Positions 6,632 to 9,507 of a stretch of 9,507 bases of DNA are shown here, piece after piece. Source of the stretch: Clostridia bacterium (GTDB lineage: Bacteria; Bacillota; Clostridia; Oscillospirales; Acutalibacteraceae). The stretch spans positions 1 to 9,507 of the forward strand of contig JAFYQN010000053.1 in the NCBI GenBank assembly GCA_017559885.1. The letters are read 5' to 3'. Each line of letters opens with the position of its first letter. The stretch's first letter is position 1. The position numbers and the translations under genes were made by a program. Below the pieces are notes generated by a model that did not search any database, was not told the DNA's origin, and saw nothing but the letters and a program-made list of their open reading frames with translations.

Positions 6632-7087
6632 CTATTTTGAAGCAGGGCTCTGTTGTTTAAGAGCAGCTCTTGTTTTGCGAATTTCACCAAGGTTAGCAGT
6701 GAGACCTTCGTCTGCGCGACGCATAATATCGTCAACAAATTCTTGAGCTGCGCGACGCATCTCTTTTGATTTGCCTTGAGCGTTAGAAATAATTTCAGAA
6801 GCTTTTTCTTGAGCCATTTTAACTATTTCTTCTTGCGCTACCATAGCTTTTGCTTTTTCTTCAGCACTGCGTATAATACCATCTGCTTCACGTTTAGCAG
6901 TAGTGATAATATCAGCGCGGTCAGCAACAATGCCGCGTGCTTGCTTGATTTCGCTTGGAATGTTAAGACGGATATCGTCAACAACTGCGCGAAGTTTTTC
7001 AACGTCAACAACTGCCTTTTTGCCAGGGATTTTAATACCGCTGTCAAGTACCTCATCAAACTGTTCAAGTAATTCGTCAAGTGTCAT
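6632..7087 (-). CDS. Soluble coiled-coil protein of the coaD neighbourhood (ATP synthase subunit B/H-like)
   Basis: The 151-residue product has no membrane segment and is rich in Ala, Glu, Lys and Arg. An N-terminal MTLDELLEQFDEVLDSG segment precedes a long predicted helix (about residues 38-145) with heptad-like hydrophobic spacing and repeated EADGII, EEKAKAM and EKASEII blocks, typical of a coiled coil. Such proteins are commonly labelled ATPase or ATP synthase subunit B/H by coiled-coil similarity and are found next to coaD in Clostridia; the lack of a membrane anchor and of other ATP synthase genes argues against a real F0 subunit. Its N-terminus also faintly recalls DivIVA-type scaffold proteins. 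Function is unknown. The ATG at 7087 has a GGAGG SD 10 nt upstream. It follows coaD after 35 nt with no separate promoter visible and is probably the last gene of the rsmD operon. Confidence 0.8.
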   Translation of the reverse strand: MTLDELLEQFDEVLDSGIKIPGKKAVVDVEKLRAVVDDIRLNIPSEIKQARGIVADRADIITTAKREADGIIRSAEEKAKAMVAQEEIVKMAQEKASEIISNAQGKSKEMRRAAQEFVDDIMRRADEGLTANLGEIRKTRAALKQQSPASK

Positions 7088-7122
7088 TTTAATTCATCCT
7101 CCGTAAGATATTAATTATAAAT

Positions 7123-7614
7123 TTAGTTTTTTGATGATATTCTTTTTATAACATCATCGTGGATAACCTCGGGAAGAAAATCACTGACGTCTCCGCCCAT
7201 ACCGGCTATCTGTTTTACCATACTCGAACTCAAATACATATTTTGAGCGCTTGTGGTAAGAAACAAAGTTTCTACATTTGGGTTAAGTTTTTTATTGGTA
7301 AGCGCCATCTGAAATTCATATTCAAAATCAGACATAGCGCGTAAACCCTTAATTATTGCGCACGCGTTTTGTTGCGCGGCGTATTCGGCAAGCAAACCGT
7401 CAGATATGTCAACGCGTACGTTTGGTAAACTGCTTGTACACTTTTCAATCATTTCCTTGCGTTCGGCAGGGGAGAAAGTGGTGTGTTTGGTTGCGTTGTT
7501 CATAACAACCACAATCAATTCGTCAAACATTGCGGCGGCGCGGGTAATAATATCGAGATGTCCCATTGTTATTGGGTCAAAACTACCCGGACATACGGCA
7601 ATACGTTTATTCAT
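7123..7614 (-). CDS. coaD: Pantetheine-phosphate adenylyltransferase (phosphopantetheine adenylyltransferase)
   Basis: CoaD transfers AMP from ATP to 4'-phosphopantetheine, giving dephospho-CoA, the penultimate step of coenzyme A synthesis. With the ATG at 7614 the protein is 163 residues, the family norm. PGSFDPITMGHLDII (9-23) contains the TxGH nucleotide-binding motif (Thr16, His19), GLRAMSDFEYEFQMA (90-104) is the classic mid-protein block, and LSSSMVK (128-134) is the ISSSxxR-like ATP-binding motif with Lys in place of Arg. An ATG four codons upstream (7626) is in frame but sits directly against the AAAAAGG sequence, so it cannot use that SD; the 7614 start can. The start overlaps the rsmD stop by 8 nt, implying translational coupling. 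The rsmD-coaD pairing is widespread in Firmicutes. Confidence 0.96.
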   Translation of the reverse strand: MNKRIAVCPGSFDPITMGHLDIITRAAAMFDELIVVVMNNATKHTTFSPAERKEMIEKCTSSLPNVRVDISDGLLAEYAAQQNACAIIKGLRAMSDFEYEFQMALTNKKLNPNVETLFLTTSAQNMYLSSSMVKQIAGMGGDVSDFLPEVIHDDVIKRISSKN

Positions 7615-8161
7615 TGTCTGCCACATCCTTTTTGTAAACCGTTATCAAGGTTTTACCGTATTTGTAAACCTTGCACACACTAAAGGTGTCAATATTTTGC
7701 GGCAACTTAAGTTCGCTTGGGTGTTCACAAAAAATTTTGCCGTAATCACTCATAAGAGGAATAACTTTTTCAATCGCGTTTTCAAGCAAACCTGCTTGAT
7801 AGGGTGGATCAAGAAAAGCAATGTCATATTTTTGTGTACAACGTAAAGCAAAGGTTTCATAATCGCTTTTATGCACCGAGGCCTTGTCTAAAAGACCTGT
7901 GTTTTCAAGATTTTGTTTAACCGCTTTAAGTGAGGCGTCGTTACAATCAACAAAGGTAGCGCTTTGGGCGCCGCGGCTAAGCGCTTCAATACCAAGTTGT
8001 CCGCAACCCGCAAACAAATCAAGTACACGTCTGCCTTCAATATCAAACTGTATCGAACTGAAAAGCGCCTCTTTAACTTTTTCACCTGTAGGGCGAACAA
8101 TGTCGTTACCTGCTACGGTTACGAGTCGTTTGCCACGAGCGATACCTGTAATTACACGCAT
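7607..8161 (-). CDS. rsmD: 16S rRNA (guanine(966)-N(2))-methyltransferase RsmD
   Basis: RsmD uses S-adenosylmethionine to methylate N2 of G966 (E. coli numbering) of 16S rRNA in the assembling 30S subunit. Starting at the ATG at 8161 gives 184 residues, close to the family norm, beginning MRVITGIARGKRL as expected. The open frame extends 18 codons further upstream, but that part lies in the leader and a GAGG SD stands 8 nt before the 8161 ATG. Motifs are RPTGEKVKEALF (23-34), the SAM-binding VLDLFAGCGQLGIEA (46-60), and the catalytic DPPY (118-121), which follows AFL. The downstream coaD start overlaps its stop. It is the first gene of a minus-strand operon with a strong promoter at 8216-8245 and a leader of about 48 nt. 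Confidence 0.95.
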   Translation of the reverse strand: MRVITGIARGKRLVTVAGNDIVRPTGEKVKEALFSSIQFDIEGRRVLDLFAGCGQLGIEALSRGAQSATFVDCNDASLKAVKQNLENTGLLDKASVHKSDYETFALRCTQKYDIAFLDPPYQAGLLENAIEKVIPLMSDYGKIFCEHPSELKLPQNIDTFSVCKVYKYGKTLITVYKKDVADNE

Positions 8162-8182
8162 TAAAGAAACCTCACAGTCAAA

Positions 8183-8198
8183 TACATATAAATATGTA
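8183..8198. repeat. Inverted repeat in the rsmD leader
   Basis: TACATAT and ATATGTA are perfect 7-bp arms separated by AA, lying between the rsmD transcription start (near 8209) and its start codon. A 10-bp palindrome TATGTACATA (8193-8202) overlaps it. It could be an operator or a weak AT hairpin; nothing ties it to a known regulator. Confidence 0.4.
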
Positions 8199-8215
8199 CA
8201 TAAAATACCAAGCAT

Positions 8216-8245
8216 ATTATCGCACTAATTGGGGTGATTTGTCAA
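8216..8245 (-). promoter_or_regulatory. Promoter of the rsmD-coaD operon
   Basis: On the minus strand, TTGACA (8240-8245), 18 nt, then GATAAT (8216-8221), with TGC directly before the -10 as an extended element. Predicted start is near 8209. It is back-to-back with the lipoprotein promoter at 8264-8292; the -35 elements are 18 nt apart. Confidence 0.75.
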
Positions 8246-8263
8246 CAGTTAATTTTGTTTAAG

Positions 8264-8292
8264 TTGAAAATTTTTTGAAATATTATTATAAT
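8264..8292 (+). promoter_or_regulatory. Promoter of the small lipoprotein gene
   Basis: TTGAAA (8264-8269), 17 nt, TATAAT (8287-8292). Transcription would start near 8299, leaving a leader of about 62 nt before the ATG at 8362. The close divergent arrangement with the rsmD promoter could allow shared control. Confidence 0.75.
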
Positions 8293-8361
8293 TAGTAAAA
8301 CAATTATGCAACCTTTTTACGATGATATAAGTTTTATTTATGAATAAGGGAGGTACGGTAT

Positions 8362-8766
8362 ATGAAAAAACTTTTATGTTTAATATTGTCGACAATATTT
8401 TTATTTACACTATGCAGTTGTAATATCAGTAATGTAACAAGTACCGATTTTAGTCAACAGGTTACCATTGTTAAAATGCCGTCACCGCCAAAATGTAAGA
8501 CAAGTAAAAAAATATCCGATGTAAATAAAATAATTAACATACTCGGTGAAATTAAAAAAACTCCTATATCAAATGAAGAAATAAATGGTGGTTGGAGTAT
8601 TATGGTAAAACTTAATATAGATGGTCAAGACTTTAATTATACCATAGGGAGCGTTTTTACAGATTCGGATGGCAAGCAATATTATGTTCAAAATCAAGAT
8701 GAGATTGAAGATAAAATTCTTGATATTTATGAAAATATTGACGCGCCTGAGGTTGATTATCCATAA
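8362..8766 (+). CDS. Small lipoprotein of unknown function
   Basis: The 134-residue product begins MKKLLCLILSTIFLFTLCSC, a lipoprotein signal peptide with lipobox LCSC and lipidated Cys20, so the mature form of about 115 residues should be attached to the outer membrane face. The mature part has a Ser/Thr-rich start, VTIVKMPSPPKCK (34-46), a helix-like stretch SDVNKIINILGEIKKTPI, then strand-like segments GWSIMVKLNIDG and FNYTIG followed by DSDGKQYYV, and an acidic C-terminal helix. The layout (short lipoprotein, helix, beta strands ending in a YYV element) recalls small secreted DUF-type lipoproteins of Clostridia, but I do not recognise a family. The SD AAGGGAGGT lies 7 nt before the ATG. 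An 18-bp perfect palindrome lies within the signal-peptide codons. No terminator is clear between it and the rplS promoter. Confidence 0.82.
   Translation: MKKLLCLILSTIFLFTLCSCNISNVTSTDFSQQVTIVKMPSPPKCKTSKKISDVNKIINILGEIKKTPISNEEINGGWSIMVKLNIDGQDFNYTIGSVFTDSDGKQYYVQNQDEIEDKILDIYENIDAPEVDYP
8382..8399. repeat. 18-bp perfect palindrome inside the lipoprotein signal-peptide codons
   Basis: AATATTGTC and its exact reverse complement GACAATATT abut with no spacer, starting 20 nt into the coding sequence. The DNA form looks like a dyad operator. As mRNA it could fold into a hairpin only with a few central bases unpaired. Its role is unknown. Confidence 0.5.
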
Positions 8767-8790
8767 TTTTTAAATTTATTAAAAAAATGC

Positions 8791-8819
8791 TTGATTTTTA
8801 GGAAGACTTGTGGTAATAT
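8791..8819 (+). promoter_or_regulatory. Promoter of rplS
   Basis: TTGATT (8791-8796), 17 nt, TAATAT (8814-8819), with TGG immediately before the -10 as an extended element. Transcription would start near 8826, giving rplS an unusually long leader of about 120 nt compared with 20-60 nt for the other units in this window. Confidence 0.7.
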
Positions 8820-8825
8820 ATTTGA

Positions 8826-8947
8826 GCATTTGATTTCACCTTGCCTTAAAAGGTGGGTTTGATGCCGAAAAAATCGACATTGAAGCGGATGGTCCTCTGG
8901 CAAAATTTGTTTATGAACGTCTGGAAAAATTTAAGGAGGAAAATTTG
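8826..8947 (+). promoter_or_regulatory. Structured 5' leader of rplS, candidate ribosomal protein L19 leader
   Basis: The leader opens with a hairpin: CACCTT (8837-8842), loop GCCTTAA, AAGGTG (8850-8855), extendable by U-G pairs. Loop bases CCTTAA (8844-8849) are fully complementary to TTAAGG (8931-8936), which overlaps the rplS SD GGAGG (8935-8939), so a loop-to-SD contact could block initiation. A second short pairing, TGCC (8863-8866) with GGCA (8899-8902), is weaker. Putative L19 autoregulatory leaders are known in low-GC Gram-positives (Rfam L19_leader); membership here is inferred from position and a hairpin, not from a covariance-model match. Confidence 0.5.
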
Positions 8948-8948
8948 A
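8862..8948 (+). CDS. Candidate upstream small ORF coupled to rplS
   Basis: An ATG at 8862 opens a 28-codon frame starting MPKKSTLKRM and ending with TGA at 8946-8948, which shares its last base with the rplS ATG (TGATG). An AAGGTGG SD-like sequence lies 5 nt upstream, within the right arm of the leader hairpin. The peptide is very basic (8 Lys/Arg) with three Trp-bearing positions in prospect (two seen clearly in LW and VW contexts) and no recognisable domain. Its last codons include the rplS SD itself (AGG AGG), and its arginine codons (CGG, AGG) are unlike those of the neighbouring genes, which argues against ordinary coding selection. It may be a translated leader peptide, or chance. Confidence 0.22.
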   Translation: MPKKSTLKRMVLWQNLFMNVWKNLRRKI

Positions 8949-9292
8949 TGGACGCAGTTAAAGAATTAGTTGCTTCTCAGCTCAAAGCAGACGCACCAGA
9001 AATTTTAATTGGTAGCACTGTTAAGGTTCACGTAAGAATCAAAGAAGGCGAGAAGGAAAGAATCCAGATCTTTGAAGGTACTGTTATCGCTAAGAATAAC
9101 AGCGGTATTTCAGAAACCTTTACAGTTCGCCGTGTATCATACGGTGTTGGTGTAGAACGTGTATTCCCCGTTCACTCACCAATCGTTGCTAAGGTTGAGC
9201 TTGTAAGAAAAGGTAAGATTCGTCGTGCAAAACTTTACTATCTCCGTGATAGAGTTGGTAAGGCAGCGAAAGTTAAGGAACTTATCGGTTAA
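8948..9292 (+). CDS. rplS: 50S ribosomal protein L19
   Basis: L19 is a large-subunit protein at the 30S-50S interface. The 114-residue product is of normal length. Family elements are MDAVKELVASQLKADAP at the N-terminus, GSTVKVHVRIKEGEKERIQ (22-40), FEGTVIAKNN (42-51), TFTVRRVSYGVGVERVFP (57-74) and the C-terminal signature VELVRKGKIRRAKLYYLRDR (83-102). The ATG at 8948 is chosen because GGAGG lies 8 nt upstream; an in-frame TTG immediately before it is closer (5 nt) and less likely. A promoter and a long structured leader precede it. rimM and trmD, common upstream partners of rplS, are absent from this window, and lepB follows as in many Firmicutes. Codon use is biased as for a highly expressed gene. 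Confidence 0.97.
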   Translation: MDAVKELVASQLKADAPEILIGSTVKVHVRIKEGEKERIQIFEGTVIAKNNSGISETFTVRRVSYGVGVERVFPVHSPIVAKVELVRKGKIRRAKLYYLRDRVGKAAKVKELIG

Positions 9293-9309
9293 TTTGACTT
9301 TAATGAGTG

Positions 9310-9335
9310 GGGGACGGGGCATAGGCCTTGTCCCC
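9310..9335 (+). terminator. GC-rich hairpin between rplS and lepB, weak terminator or attenuator
   Basis: GGGGACGGGGC (9310-9320) pairs with GCCTTGTCCCC (9325-9335), 11 bp with two G-T wobbles and the 4-nt loop ATAG. It is followed only by TTTGCTGTATAAATTTTT, a poor T tract, so termination is probably partial. It starts 17 nt after the rplS stop, which fits a device that makes L19 mRNA more abundant than lepB mRNA. Confidence 0.55.
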
Positions 9336-9368
9336 TTTGCTGTATAAATTTTTAGATTGGTGGTGTGT

Positions 9369-9507
9369 ATGATGAGTGAATTTTATGATGAGAATAACTT
9401 AAATTGCGAAACCGAAGAGGTAACGGGTGAAACTGTTTCTAACAATAATGAAATAAAAAAGGATTCGTTAGACAAATCATTTATTTTTGACTGGTTAGAA
9501 GTATTGG
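9369..9507 (+). CDS. lepB: Signal peptidase I, N-terminal part (cut by window edge)
   Basis: Only the first 46 codons are visible. They encode an acidic, Asn/Glu-rich cytoplasmic stretch of about 36 residues ending in KSFIFDWLEVL. The FDWLExL sequence is typical of the segment that enters the single N-terminal membrane helix of clostridial type I signal peptidases, which remove signal peptides from exported proteins at the outer membrane face. The position straight after rplS matches the rplS-lepB-rbgA-rnhB order known in Firmicutes. The catalytic Ser and Lys lie beyond the window, so this is inferred from the start and context. Tandem ATG codons at 9369 and 9372 follow a weak GGTGG SD; spacing slightly favours the second. 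No own promoter is evident, so it probably depends on rplS read-through. Confidence 0.72.
   Translation, partial: MMSEFYDENNLNCETEEVTGETVSNNNEIKKDSLDKSFIFDWLEVL

Noticed and set aside
7615..7626. coaD starting four codons earlier at the ATG at 7626
   Set aside because: The only SD (AAAAAGG) would touch that ATG directly, and the family N-terminus begins at the 7614 Met.
7406..7846. 146-codon plus-strand open frame opposite coaD/rsmD
   Set aside because: Both underlying genes on the minus strand have full family motifs; the plus frame has no recognisable domain or SD.
8162..8215. N-terminal extension of rsmD to 8215
   Set aside because: The 18 extra codons fall in the leader around the predicted transcription start (near 8209) and do not resemble the family; a GAGG SD supports 8161.
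8767..8785. AT-only inverted repeat TTTTTAA-ATTTA-TTAAAAA after the lipoprotein stop, as a terminator
   Set aside because: The 7-bp stem has only A-T pairs and would be too unstable; no GC core and no proper T tract follow.
1..9507. CRISPR arrays, insertion sequences, tRNA/rRNA genes, defence or toxin-antitoxin systems
   Set aside because: Reading both strands showed no regularly spaced repeats, transposase motifs, terminal inverted repeats or tRNA-like sequences; nearly all space is filled by core genes.

Overview
The window looks like a piece of chromosome from a low-GC Gram-positive bacterium of class Clostridia, probably near the Oscillospiraceae/Ruminococcaceae. This is inferred from AT-rich intergenic DNA, strong GGAGG-type Shine-Dalgarno (SD) sites, consensus SigA-type promoters, lipoproteins with short lipoboxes, and the neighbourhoods rsmD-coaD-coiled-coil protein, rplS-lepB and rpiB-upp. 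No mobile element, CRISPR array, tRNA or rRNA was seen. Almost all of it is ordinary core-genome sequence.

Layout. (1) 1-2178, minus strand: one operon read from a good promoter at 2150-2178, tsaE-tsaB-rpiB-upp. It is tightly packed, with 4-nt overlaps at tsaE/tsaB and tsaB/rpiB. upp runs off the left edge. It combines two enzymes of the tRNA t6A modification pathway with a pentose-phosphate isomerase and uracil salvage. (2) 2201-5091, plus strand: a membrane-anchored alpha/beta hydrolase, a stand-alone E2-type acyltransferase-fold protein whose usual HxxxDG active-site motif reads ExxxSG, and class II fructose-bisphosphate aldolase. Each has a plausible promoter of its own, and the block ends in a strong terminator. 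(3) 5096-6618, plus strand: a single-gene unit with a perfect TTGACA-N17-TATAAT promoter, encoding a sugar-type ABC solute-binding lipoprotein without permease genes. Its terminator is probably shared with the convergent operon. (4) 6632-8245, minus strand: rsmD-coaD-soluble coiled-coil protein. (5) 8264-8766, plus strand: a small lipoprotein of unknown function, divergent from rsmD. (6) 8791-9507, plus strand: ribosomal protein L19 (rplS) behind a long structured leader, then a GC-rich hairpin and the start of lepB (signal peptidase I), which runs off the right edge.

The points most worth a second look are the rplS leader (a hairpin whose loop is complementary to the rplS SD region, plus a small upstream ORF ending in a TGATG overlap with rplS), the altered active-site motif of the E2-like protein, an 18-bp perfect palindrome inside the small lipoprotein gene, and the orphan solute-binding protein. 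I did not find clear evidence of a wholly new multi-gene system.
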